Source: Candidatus Nanopelagicales bacterium
Lineage (GTDB): Bacteria; Actinomycetota; Actinomycetes; S36-B12
Direction of reading: 5' to 3'
Assembly (NCBI GenBank): GCA_023264215.1
Contig: JALQSY010000082.1
Location: 1 to 7,412, forward strand
Length of the DNA: 7,412 nt
Both the position numbers and the translations under genes were made by a program. This document shows positions 1 to 5,975 of this stretch, in pieces; position 1 is the stretch's first letter; each line of letters opens with the position of its first letter. The notes under the pieces were generated by a model. That model had not been told where the DNA came from. It saw only the letters and a list, made by a program, of their open reading frames with translations, and made no database searches.

Positions 1-40
1 ACGGGCCCGGGACGCCGCAGGCGCCCGAGGTCAGACCACC

Positions 41-47
41 GGAGGGG
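41..47 (+). promoter_or_regulatory. Shine-Dalgarno sequence of the M23 peptidase
   Basis: GGAGGGG lies 8 bases before the ATG at 56 and supports that start. The 40 bases before it show no recognisable gene end or promoter; the window begins too close to judge. Confidence 0.7.
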
Positions 48-55
48 CTTGGCTC

Positions 56-826
56 ATGGCGGTACGCCGATCGGTCGCAGCAGCGCTCGTCGCTGCCGTC
101 GCGGTCGGCACCCTGGCCGCCCTGCCGGTGGCCAGCCAGGCGGCCCCCACCAAGCCCCGGACCCCGGCCTTCGCCACCCAGGCCCCCGAGTTGAGCACGG
201 GCAGCAAGGGCGAGCCGGTCAAGGTCCTGCAGAAGGCCCTCGACGTCGAGGTCACCGGCTACTTCGGCCCGGTCACCCGCATCGCGGTCGTCAGGCTCCA
301 GGAGGCCAACGAACTCGAGCCGACCGGTGTCGTGGCGGCAGAGACATGGGCCGTCCTCGGCCGCGCTGTCGCCCGCGAGGCGGCGGCGGCCGATGAGACC
401 TTCGGCGACGTGCAGGTCGATGGTCGCTACTGCCCGGCCGTGGACTTCCGCAATGGCGACGGCCTCGGTGCCGGACGCAATCACCAGGGCTTCGACCTGC
501 TCGGCACGCGCGGATCGCCGATCTACGCCGTCGATGCCGGCAAGGTGACCCGCAGTGGCTTCCAGGGCAATGGCTCGCTCATCTTGGACATCACCGACAA
601 GAAGGGCTCGATGTGGTTCTACGGCCACTTCGACAAGATCTTCGTCGGGCTCGGCGACACGGTGAAGGCGGGGCAGCTCATCGGGACCATGGGCGACACC
701 GGGTCCCCGGGCGCGGTGCACCTGCACATCGAGCTTCGACCGCGCGGATGGTCCGGACCCGCCCAGGACGCCAAGCCGGTCGTGCTCAAGCTCTGCGCGG
801 GCGCTGACTCGCAGCGCCGCCGCTAG
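56..826 (+). CDS. Secreted M23 (LytM-type) metallopeptidase with N-terminal peptidoglycan-binding domain
   Basis: Predicted exported zinc peptidase of 256 residues that would cut peptide cross-links in peptidoglycan. Residues 1-30 form a signal peptide: basic MAVRR, a hydrophobic Ala/Val/Leu core, and a likely cleavage after SQA or SQAA near 29-30. Residues about 49-103 look like a PG_binding_1 domain (KGEPVKVLQKAL, then TGYFGPVTRIAVVRLQ). The M23 domain covers about 130-248. It keeps the zinc and catalytic pattern: H143 and D147 in HQGFD, H191 in FYGH, and H222/H224 in HLH. Because all metal ligands are present it should be active, unlike degenerate LytM activators such as EnvC. C126 and C247 could form a disulfide outside the cell. 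The start is supported by GGAGGGG 8 bases upstream. Its TAG stop overlaps the stop of the convergent synthase by four bases. The exact bond cleaved cannot be told from sequence. Confidence 0.93.
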   Translation: MAVRRSVAAALVAAVAVGTLAALPVASQAAPTKPRTPAFATQAPELSTGSKGEPVKVLQKALDVEVTGYFGPVTRIAVVRLQEANELEPTGVVAAETWAVLGRAVAREAAAADETFGDVQVDGRYCPAVDFRNGDGLGAGRNHQGFDLLGTRGSPIYAVDAGKVTRSGFQGNGSLILDITDKKGSMWFYGHFDKIFVGLGDTVKAGQLIGTMGDTGSPGAVHLHIELRPRGWSGPAQDAKPVVLKLCAGADSQRRR

Positions 827-2484
827 ACGCCGGTCGTCGATCGCGGATACGCGATGTCCGGGTCCGTCATGACATTGACCAGGTAGGGCACGCCCGACGC
901 GAAGGCCCGGTCCAGCGCTGGACCAATGCCGGACGGCGCCGTGACCGTCTCGCCTGCGCCACCGAGGGCGCGCACGACCTCGTCGTACGGCGTGGGTCGC
1001 AGGTCCGCGGCGACGTCGTAGCCGTAGAGGAAGCGCATCGGGTGCCGCTCGAGGTTCCAGCCGGAGTTGTTGCCCACGACGATCACCGCTGGCAGGTCGT
1101 GTCGCACGAGCGAGTCGACGTCCATGAGGGAGAAGCCGGCGGCACCGTCGCCGAGGAGGAGCACGACCTGGGACGACGGATACGCCAGGCGTGCGGCCAT
1201 GGCGTACCCGGGACCGGTGCCGAGGCAGCCGTACGGGCCGGGGTCGAGCCAGTGGCCCGGACGGGCGGGCTCGACGTATCGGCCGGCGAAGGACACGAAG
1301 TCTCCTCCGTCGCCGATGACCACGGCGTCATCTGCCAGTCGGGGCATGAGCTCGCCGTAGATCCTGGCCGGGTGGATGGGATCGGCGTCGCTCGCCAGGT
1401 CCGGTGAATCAGCGGCGATCGCGGCCTGCGCGCGCCCACGCAGCCCCGTCGACCATTCCTCGATCGCCAGCGGCTCGCCGAGCTCGGCTGCAAGCCGCAG
1501 GAAGAGTTGCGTGAGATCACCACTGGCGCTGGCGGCCAGATCCACGTGCGTGGCGATCTGCGCGGGAGAGTCAGCGACGTGGATCACCGGCACGGGCGGG
1601 TCCCCGAACATGCCGTAGCCGAGCCGGAAGTCCAGGGGGGTGCCGACGACCATGACCAGGTCGGCACCCGCGAAGGCCGCGCCGCGGGCCCGGGTCACGA
1701 GCAGCGGATGCTCCGGCGGCAGGATCCCGCGGGCCATGCCGTTGGCGATCACTGGCAGCCCGGTCGCGTCAGCGAAGGCACGGGCTGCGGCATCGGCCCC
1801 GTCGGCCCAGACGTCACTGCCGAGGATGAGCACCGGCCGCTTCGCCTCCCGGAGCAGCGCGGCGATGAGGTCGAGGTCACCTGTCACCGGCACGGTGGCG
1901 GGGGAGGAGTCGGCCGGGGCCGGCGTCGCGGGGGTGAAGAGCACATCCATGGGGACATCGATGAACGTCGGGCCACGATGAGCCGACCCGGCGAGGGCGA
2001 ATGCCGCATCGACGCCAGCGCCGACCGCCGAGGCCTCGTGGACGGTCGCCGCTGACTTCGTCACGGGCGCGAGCAGGGGAGCGTGGTCGATCTCCTGCAG
2101 GGCGCCCGAACCCCAGCGCCCGTCCGGGGCCCGTCCGCCGACGAGCACGAGCGGCGAGCCGTTGATCCAGGCTCCGGCGACCGCGCTCACGGCATTGGTG
2201 ACACCCGGCCCCGCGGTGACCGCGGCGAAGCCCGGCGCGCGGGTGAGCTTGCCCATCGCCTCCGCGGCGAAGACAGCGGTCTGCTCGTGCCGGACGTCGA
2301 CGATCCGCATCGGCCCGCGTGCGCCGGTGCTCACCGCATCGGCACCGCCGACGGCGGCGTCGTACAGCGGGAAGATGTGCGCGCCCGACAGGGTGAACAG
2401 GTGCTGGGTCCCGTGGCGCTGGGCCGCCGCGATCGCCTGGATGCCGCCGTGGACGGGTGCGTCGGCGGGCCCCTGCGCGCTCAC
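823..2484 (-). CDS. ilvG: IlvG-type thiamine-diphosphate-dependent acetolactate synthase (large-subunit family)
   Basis: TPP enzyme of the acetolactate synthase/pyruvate oxidase family, about 553 residues. The expected reaction is decarboxylation of pyruvate and condensation with a second 2-oxoacid, as in branched-chain amino acid or acetoin synthesis. The N-terminal TPP domain has RHEQTAVFAAE, whose Glu (residue 67) is the conserved cofactor-activating residue, followed by TAGPGVTN. A central DHS-like domain follows (GDLDLIAALL, GLPVIANGMARG, DFRLGYGMFG). The C-terminal TPP domain has WLDPGPYGCLGTGPGY and GDGAAGFS, ending in GNN, which is the GDG-X(n)-NN metal/TPP motif. From memory it resembles M. 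tuberculosis IlvG (Rv1820) closely throughout, so it is probably not the main IlvB. No small regulatory subunit (IlvN/IlvH) is adjacent. The start chosen is GTG at 2484, which has GAGGTGA 5 bases upstream; an in-frame GTG at 2493 lacks a good ribosome site. It lies downstream of, and is likely coupled to, the microprotein at 2495-2581. Substrate specificity is inferred. Confidence 0.9.
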   Translation of the reverse strand: MSAQGPADAPVHGGIQAIAAAQRHGTQHLFTLSGAHIFPLYDAAVGGADAVSTGARGPMRIVDVRHEQTAVFAAEAMGKLTRAPGFAAVTAGPGVTNAVSAVAGAWINGSPLVLVGGRAPDGRWGSGALQEIDHAPLLAPVTKSAATVHEASAVGAGVDAAFALAGSAHRGPTFIDVPMDVLFTPATPAPADSSPATVPVTGDLDLIAALLREAKRPVLILGSDVWADGADAAARAFADATGLPVIANGMARGILPPEHPLLVTRARGAAFAGADLVMVVGTPLDFRLGYGMFGDPPVPVIHVADSPAQIATHVDLAASASGDLTQLFLRLAAELGEPLAIEEWSTGLRGRAQAAIAADSPDLASDADPIHPARIYGELMPRLADDAVVIGDGGDFVSFAGRYVEPARPGHWLDPGPYGCLGTGPGYAMAARLAYPSSQVVLLLGDGAAGFSLMDVDSLVRHDLPAVIVVGNNSGWNLERHPMRFLYGYDVAADLRPTPYDEVVRALGGAGETVTAPSGIGPALDRAFASGVPYLVNVMTDPDIAYPRSTTGV

Positions 2485-2489
2485 GGGCG

Positions 2490-2496
2490 TCACCTC
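2490..2496 (-). promoter_or_regulatory. Synthase ribosome-binding site overlapping the microprotein stop codon
   Basis: On the minus strand GAGGTGA sits 5 bases before GTG 2484. The TGA stop of the small upstream frame (2497-2495) overlaps its first bases, so a ribosome ending the microprotein would sit on this site. It is the reason for preferring start 2484 over 2493, and it suggests translational coupling. Confidence 0.65.
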
Positions 2497-2581
2497 ACAG
2501 GATCGCGAGCGCGAGCACGCTCACGCCCAGGGCGACGAGCGCGACGATGGCGGTCACGGTGATGAGGGTCTTGTTCTGCAC
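2495..2581 (-). CDS. 28-residue hydrophobic microprotein or leader peptide upstream of the acetolactate synthase
   Basis: A 28-codon frame starts with GTG at 2581 and stops with TGA at 2495-2497. It has GAAGGGA six bases before the start (2588-2594). The peptide begins (f)MQNKTLITV and then runs almost entirely as Ala/Val/Leu/Ile to the end (about residues 5-28), with a single charge, Lys4. This looks like one short membrane span with the N-terminus inside. Fourteen of the 28 residues are Leu, Ile or Val. It ends on the synthase ribosome site, only 10 bases before GTG 2484, so the two are surely co-transcribed. It could be a membrane microprotein or a regulatory leader like the Val/Leu-rich peptides before ilv operons. 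There is no room for a terminator between peptide and synthase, which argues against classical transcription attenuation. I do not recognise it as a named family. Confidence 0.6.
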   Translation of the reverse strand: MQNKTLITVTAIVALVALGVSVLALAIL

Positions 2582-2603
2582 GGGGTGTCCCTTCGACCCC
2601 GGC

Positions 2604-2609
2604 AGGCTA
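2604..2609 (-). promoter_or_regulatory. Possible -10 element for the microprotein-synthase operon
   Basis: Minus-strand TAGCCT fits TANNNT and lies 22 bases before the GTG at 2581, leaving room for a short leader carrying GAAGGGA. No convincing -35 is visible, so this is weak. It would share the 60-base divergent region 2582-2641 with the pdtaS promoter. Confidence 0.3.
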
Positions 2610-2627
2610 CCGGGCGGGGTCACGGCA

Positions 2628-2633
2628 TAGCGT
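2628..2633 (+). promoter_or_regulatory. Candidate -10 element for leaderless pdtaS transcript
   Basis: TAGCGT fits the actinobacterial -10 pattern TANNNT and ends 8 bases before the ATG at 2642. No Shine-Dalgarno sequence lies between them. The spacing would put the transcription start at or next to the A of the ATG. No clear -35 is seen, which is common for such promoters in actinobacteria. Confidence 0.4.
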
Positions 2634-2641
2634 GCGCGGGC

Positions 2642-4042
2642 ATGGGCAGTCTGGATCGCTTGGTCGGGGAGCGGACCGACCTTGCCCCCGCGGAGGTCGA
2701 GCACCTGCAGGGCCTGGTCGGGGCGTGGGGCCTGATCGCGGACTTGGCGACCAGCGACCTCGTGCTCTGGCTGCCGACCTGGAACGCCGGAGGCTGGGTC
2801 GCCGCCGGCCTGGTCCGTCCATCGACCGCGCCCACCGCCGTGCCCGAGGACATCGTCGGGACCTTCGTTCCGCGCGGGCGCCGGGGGGAGCTCGACCGCG
2901 CGGGAGCCTCCGGCCGACCGGTGTCGTCCGCGGACGGCGGGCAGGCCATACCGGTGCGGCTGGGCGACCGCGTCATCGCCGTCATCCAGCGCTTTCCCGC
3001 CGGTCAGCGCTCCGGTCGGCTCGAGGAGATCTATCGCGAGCTCGCCGAGGCGCTGCTGGTGATGTGCCAGGAAGCCACGTTCCCCCCGGCGAATGCCGAC
3101 TGGGCCACCGGCACCGCACCACCGCGCGTGGGTGACGGACTGCTGCGCGTGGATGGAGACGGGCGTGTGACGTTCGCGAGCCCCAATGCGGTGTCGGCGT
3201 TCCGCAGGCTGGGGCTCGCGCGTCCCCTCGAGGGGGCGGATCTCGCAGCGCTCGCCACCCGGCTGTGGCACCGACCCGGCCCGATCGACGAGTCCCTCGC
3301 TCTCACCGCGAGCGGGCGCATCGCCGCATACGCCGAGGTCGAGAACCCCTCCGCGTGCATCACGCTGCGCTCGGTGCCGCTGATGCCCCGGGGCGTGCCC
3401 CAGGGTGCGATCGTCCTGGTCCGCGACATCACCGATCTCCGACGCCGCGAACGCGCACTGCTGAGCAAGGACGCCTCGCTGCGCGAGGTGCATCACCGGG
3501 TCAAGAACAACCTGCAGACGGTGGGCGCACTCCTGCGCCTGCAGTCTCGCCGAGTGGTGGCCGACGAGGCACGTGAGGCCCTCGCTGAGGCCGGGCGCCG
3601 TGTGGCCGCGATCGCGGCGATCCACGAGGTGCTGGCCCAGGAGCCCGGGGACCGCATCGACTTCGACGCCGTCCTCGACCGCATCCTCGCGGTCGAGCGG
3701 GATCTCGCTGCGGCGTTCTCGCCGGGGGTGGAGATCAGCCGGCAGGGATCGGTGGGCACGGTCGACACGGAGATCGCGACACCGCTCGCGATGGCGGTGT
3801 CGGAGATCGTGCACAACGCCGTGGAGCATGCGGCTGCAACGCTGATCTCGGTGATGCCGACGCGTGATCGTCACAGCATGCGCGTCGAGGTGGCCGACGA
3901 TGGACGCGGCCTGTCCGATCCGGTCACCGAGGGCCTTGGTCTGCAGATCGTGCGCTCGCTGGTCGAGCAGGATCTCCGTGGCACGCTGAGCATGACCTCA
4001 GACGAGGGATGCCACGTGGTGATCGTCGTCCCGCTGACCTAG
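2642..4042 (+). CDS. pdtaS: PdtaS-like cytoplasmic sensor histidine kinase (GAF-PAS-HisKA_2-HATPase)
   Basis: Soluble sensor kinase of 466 residues with no signal peptide or membrane span. Residues about 1-150 match the N-terminal GAF-like domain of M. tuberculosis PdtaS (Rv3220c), and about 160-268 the PAS domain (GDGLLRVDGDGRVTFASPNA). The phosphoacceptor box is at 281-293 (REVHHRVKNNLQT; His284/His285), the HisKA_2 type. ATP-binding motifs are N392 (SEIVHNAVEHA), DDGRGL at 419-424 and GLGLQIVRSL at 431-440. In mycobacteria PdtaS phosphorylates PdtaR, an ANTAR-domain regulator that acts on RNA; no response regulator is next to it here, as is usual. The start is set by homology, because MGSLDRLVGERTDL aligns with the mycobacterial N-terminus; the open frame further upstream is antisense to the synthase. 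The GAF cysteines known from M. tuberculosis are not conserved: only C142, C239 and C457 are present. It converges on whiB1 with a 5-base gap. Confidence 0.92.
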   Translation: MGSLDRLVGERTDLAPAEVEHLQGLVGAWGLIADLATSDLVLWLPTWNAGGWVAAGLVRPSTAPTAVPEDIVGTFVPRGRRGELDRAGASGRPVSSADGGQAIPVRLGDRVIAVIQRFPAGQRSGRLEEIYRELAEALLVMCQEATFPPANADWATGTAPPRVGDGLLRVDGDGRVTFASPNAVSAFRRLGLARPLEGADLAALATRLWHRPGPIDESLALTASGRIAAYAEVENPSACITLRSVPLMPRGVPQGAIVLVRDITDLRRRERALLSKDASLREVHHRVKNNLQTVGALLRLQSRRVVADEAREALAEAGRRVAAIAAIHEVLAQEPGDRIDFDAVLDRILAVERDLAAAFSPGVEISRQGSVGTVDTEIATPLAMAVSEIVHNAVEHAAATLISVMPTRDRHSMRVEVADDGRGLSDPVTEGLGLQIVRSLVEQDLRGTLSMTSDEGCHVVIVVPLT

Positions 4043-4047
4043 CCGGA

Positions 4048-4302
4048 TCAGGCGGTGCTGCGGGCGCGCAGGCGGGCGTTGCGGCGCTTGAGGGCGCGGC
4101 GTTCGTCCTCGCTCAGACCGCCCCAGACGCCGGCGTCCTGGCCGGTCTCGAGCGCCCACTGCAGGCACTCGTCGATGACGTCGCAGCGGCGGCAGACGGC
4201 CTTGGCCTCCTCGATCTGGAGCAGGGCCGGTCCGGTGTTGCCGATAGGGAAGAAGAGCTCGGGATCTTCGTCACGGCAGGCGGCATCGTGGCGCCAGTCC
4301 AT
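4048..4302 (-). CDS. whiB1: WhiB1/WblE-type iron-sulfur transcription regulator
   Basis: 84-residue WhiB-family regulator. The four [4Fe-4S] ligands are C9, C37, C40 and C46 (AACRDED, VCRRCDVIDEC). The family turn GVWGG is at 58-62 and the basic C-terminal tail (ALKRRNARLRAR) follows. Length, cysteine positions and the near-identical N-terminus (MDWRHDAACRDEDPELFFP) point to the WhiB1/WblE branch rather than WhiA-, WhiB-, WhiD- or WhmD-type paralogues. In mycobacteria WhiB1 is essential, binds the primary sigma factor, and its cluster reacts with nitric oxide. ATG 4302 has GAGGAGGG at 4306-4313; longer upstream frames would be non-homologous. It is encoded tail-to-tail with pdtaS, as in M. 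tuberculosis. A CRP-like palindrome lies about 36 bases before the start. No TANNNT-type -10 is visible on this strand in the 274-base upstream region. Confidence 0.96.
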   Translation of the reverse strand: MDWRHDAACRDEDPELFFPIGNTGPALLQIEEAKAVCRRCDVIDECLQWALETGQDAGVWGGLSEDERRALKRRNARLRARSTA

Positions 4303-4329
4303 GGTCCCTCCTCGCCTCAGTCCCCTGCT

Positions 4330-4345
4330 TGTGACCACGTTCACG
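4330..4345. promoter_or_regulatory. Candidate CRP (cAMP receptor protein) binding site upstream of whiB1
   Basis: TGTGA-CCACGT-TCACG on the plus strand (CGTGA-N6-TCACA on the minus strand) is one base from the classical CRP consensus TGTGA-N6-TCACA and has perfect GTGA/TCAC half-sites. M. tuberculosis whiB1 is known to be controlled by the CRP homologue Rv3676. The centre is about 36 bases before the whiB1 ATG, so the position relative to the transcription start decides activation or repression. Confidence 0.6.
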
Positions 4346-4551
4346 CACCATCCCGAGAGGGGCATTCGTGAGGCGCGAATGCGGGTGCGGGGAACGCGTG
4401 CCGGATCTGTCCGACTCCTAAGGGTCGCAGACGACGGGGTCGCCCACAAGGCGAAACGACATATGCGCCTGGCCTCGAGCGTGTCTGCTTGGTCACATGG
4501 GGATGCCCGGACGCCCGATCCGTCCGTTTATGGGACGCCGTACTCGGACCC

Positions 4552-4573
4552 GGGCCGTGCTACCACGGGGCCC
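4552..4573 (-). terminator. Hairpin following the lipid-kinase stop codon
   Basis: Minus-strand stem CCGTG-GTAG-CACGG, extended by GGG/CCC with a two-base bulge, lies 3 bases after the lipid-kinase TAG. It is GC-rich with no U-tract, as for many high-GC actinobacterial hairpins. It could separate the kinase transcript from whiB1, or simply protect the 3' end. Confidence 0.4.
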
Positions 4574-4576
4574 TGC

Positions 4577-5530
4577 CTAGGCCACCACGGCCAGGGCGCC
4601 GGGCACCGCGCGCAGATCCACGGCGCTGACCTCTCCGAGGCCCTCGCCATCGACCTGCAGGGCTACCGGCCGATGGGCTACGACCCCGAGCCGGTCCAGA
4701 TCGTGAGCGACCGTGAGGCTGCGGCCCGTGGAGCCCGCGCGGCTGCCGGCGATCATCCTCCGGGCGAGCCGGAGGGCGGCGCCGATGCTCATCCTGCGCA
4801 CGGCGAACAGATCGATGCCGGTGTCGAACGAGGCATCCGGGCACGGCGCGATCGGGATGGCGCCGAGGTATGTCCATGGCGAGGTGTTCTGGCAGATCGC
4901 GACGAAGACGCCGTCCACGTCACCGTCGGGGAGCCGGACTGTCAGTGCGGGCTCGCGGCGGTCGGTGTGCCAGAAGAACTGGCGGAGTGTCGTCATGAGA
5001 TAGCGGGTGGGCGTCGCCTCGCGACCACTCGCGCGAGCGCGCTCCATCGCGGCGATGATCTCCGCGTCGATGCCGAGCCCGGCGTTGGCGATGAACCAGC
5101 GCGGGGGGAGCACTTCGCCCTCGGGTCTGGTGACGCAGATCGTGCTCAGGCCGATCACGCGTCGCCGTCCCTCGCGCAGCGCCTGGAGGATCTCGCCGGT
5201 CGCCTCGACGGGATCGACCGGCAGCCCCAGCGCTCGAGCCGCGACGTTGGCGCTGCCGCCCGGGATGATCGCCAGCATCGTCCCGTCGGGATCGGATCCG
5301 TCGGCCAGGAGCCCGTTGACCGCTTCGTTGACCGTTCCGTCGCCGCCGAGAACGCAGACCAGGTCGACGCCCTCCCTGCGCGCCGACCTCGCGATCTCCT
5401 CGGCGTGGCCGCGGTGCTCGGTGCTCACCGTCATCAGGTCGATCTCGTCGGCAAGGGCGTGGACGAGCACGTCCATGACGCGGGGCGAGGTCGTCGTCGC
5501 GTGCGGGTTCACGACCAGGACTCCGCGCAC
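4577..5530 (-). CDS. Diacylglycerol-kinase-family lipid kinase (DagK/YegS-like)
   Basis: 317-residue kinase of the DGK catalytic family (DagK, YegS, BmrU), which phosphorylates diacylglycerol or a related lipid alcohol at the inner face of the membrane. The nucleotide-binding motif GGDGTVNEAVNGLL is at 62-75, with its invariant GGDGT. PGGSANVAARALGLP at 90-104 is the second conserved loop (PxGxxN). Next come NAGLGIDAEII at 149-159 and the C-terminal acidic DGE at 294-296 (ALQVDGEGLG). Length is normal for the family and no motif is missing. The start is GTG 5530: it begins the beta-strand RGVLVVNPHA directly and has a -10-like hexamer six bases upstream but no Shine-Dalgarno, so the mRNA is probably leaderless. 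It lies upstream of whiB1 on the same strand, matching the position of Rv3218 in M. tuberculosis. The actual lipid substrate cannot be told from sequence. Confidence 0.92.
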   Translation of the reverse strand: MRGVLVVNPHATTTSPRVMDVLVHALADEIDLMTVSTEHRGHAEEIARSARREGVDLVCVLGGDGTVNEAVNGLLADGSDPDGTMLAIIPGGSANVAARALGLPVDPVEATGEILQALREGRRRVIGLSTICVTRPEGEVLPPRWFIANAGLGIDAEIIAAMERARASGREATPTRYLMTTLRQFFWHTDRREPALTVRLPDGDVDGVFVAICQNTSPWTYLGAIPIAPCPDASFDTGIDLFAVRRMSIGAALRLARRMIAGSRAGSTGRSLTVAHDLDRLGVVAHRPVALQVDGEGLGEVSAVDLRAVPGALAVVA

Positions 5531-5536
5531 GGGCCC

Positions 5537-5542
5537 ACAGTA
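5537..5542 (-). promoter_or_regulatory. Candidate -10 element for leaderless lipid-kinase transcript
   Basis: Minus-strand TACTGT fits TANNNT and ends six bases (GGGCCC) before GTG 5530. That is the spacing at which transcription would begin on the start codon. No Shine-Dalgarno is present and no clear -35 is seen. Confidence 0.5.
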
Positions 5543-5549
5543 GCCGTCC

Positions 5550-5555
5550 TAACCT
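5550..5555 (+). promoter_or_regulatory. Candidate -10 element for leaderless membrane-protein transcript
   Basis: TAACCT fits TANNNT and ends six bases (TGGATC) before ATG 5562, with no Shine-Dalgarno between. It mirrors the minus-strand element at 5537-5542, seven bases away. Confidence 0.5.
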
Positions 5556-5561
5556 TGGATC

Positions 5562-5975
5562 ATGGGCAGTAGTGCAACGCGGCCGGTGTCGCTCGTGGTC
5601 GGCGCGATCGTCGCGGGAATCGAGGGCGTGGCACTGCTCGTGTACGCGGCATACATCGTCGTGCAGGTTGCGCGACTGGGCATCACCGGTCCCGCGGAGG
5701 TGTCCAGCCCGATCGCCGTGACGCTCGAGATCACGATCTTCGGGCTCCTCGGTGCCGCCCTCGTCCTCGCGGCCCGCGGGCTATGGCGTGCGCGTCGTTG
5801 GGCGCGCAGCATGCTGCTCGTCGGCCAGTTCCTCGCTCTCGTCGTCGGCGTACCCCTAGCCATGGCCGTTGGGGGCGTAGAGCGCAGCGCGGGCATCGCG
5901 CTCGTCGTGCTCGCGCTGGTCGGCATCGTGGTGGCATTCCTGCCGAGCACGACCGCGTCCATCGCGGACGACTAG
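5562..5975 (+). CDS. Small four-helix membrane protein of unknown function
   Basis: 137-residue protein, function unknown. Four hydrophobic segments are visible at about 10-36, 50-72, 82-104 and 109-127. The strongly basic loop RGLWRARRWAR (72-82) lies between helices 2 and 3, so by the positive-inside rule both termini face the cytoplasm. The tail ends in acidic ADD. There is no signal peptide and no catalytic motif; a lone E56 lies within helix 2. ATG 5562 has no Shine-Dalgarno but a -10-like TAACCT six bases upstream, suggesting a leaderless mRNA. It diverges from the lipid kinase across 31 bases and overlaps the acetyltransferase by four bases at the stop. M. tuberculosis has an integral membrane protein (Rv3217c) in the equivalent position, so it is probably a conserved core membrane protein rather than a local addition. 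Confidence 0.82.
   Translation: MGSSATRPVSLVVGAIVAGIEGVALLVYAAYIVVQVARLGITGPAEVSSPIAVTLEITIFGLLGAALVLAARGLWRARRWARSMLLVGQFLALVVGVPLAMAVGGVERSAGIALVVLALVGIVVAFLPSTTASIADD

Larger units (their letters stand above)
4303..4576. other. 274-base upstream region of whiB1
   Basis: Non-coding gap between the whiB1 start and the lipid-kinase stop, the longest in the window. It holds the whiB1 Shine-Dalgarno site (4306-4313), a CRP-like palindrome (4330-4345) and a hairpin just beyond the lipid-kinase stop (4552-4573). A long regulatory region is typical of whiB1. I saw no supportable small gene or tRNA, and no strong -10 on the minus strand. The closest hexamer is ACGAAT at 4364-4369, which is weak. 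Confidence 0.7.

Noticed and set aside
2100..2500. Possible CRISPR, transposon or defence system
   Set aside because: No direct-repeat array, inverted terminal repeats or transposase, nuclease or integrase motifs are seen here or anywhere in the window.
2162..2641. Extension of the pdtaS frame 160 codons upstream
   Set aside because: It runs antisense through the synthase and microprotein. Homology to mycobacterial PdtaS begins at ATG 2642, and a -10-like element sits just before it.
2495..3874. Long minus-strand open frame (459 codons) opposite pdtaS, sharing its last codons with the microprotein
   Set aside because: It is rich in Arg, His and Asp with no domain pattern, typical of the antisense frame of a high-GC gene. 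Only the last 28 codons have their own ribosome site and a different composition.
4303..4449. 49-residue N-terminal extension of WhiB1
   Set aside because: WhiB1 orthologues are about 84 residues and start with MDWRH. ATG 4302 has a strong Shine-Dalgarno, and the extension would translate through the CRP-like site.
4478..4500. Second CRP-like site (minus-strand TGTGACCAAGCAGACAC)
   Set aside because: Only one half-site is good. The spacing between GTG and CAC is 10 bases instead of 8, and the right half is AGACA rather than TCACA.
4055..5572. Long plus-strand open frame (505 codons) across whiB1 and the lipid kinase
   Set aside because: Antisense shadow with low-complexity, Arg/Asp/Ala-rich translation; both minus-strand genes have complete family motifs.
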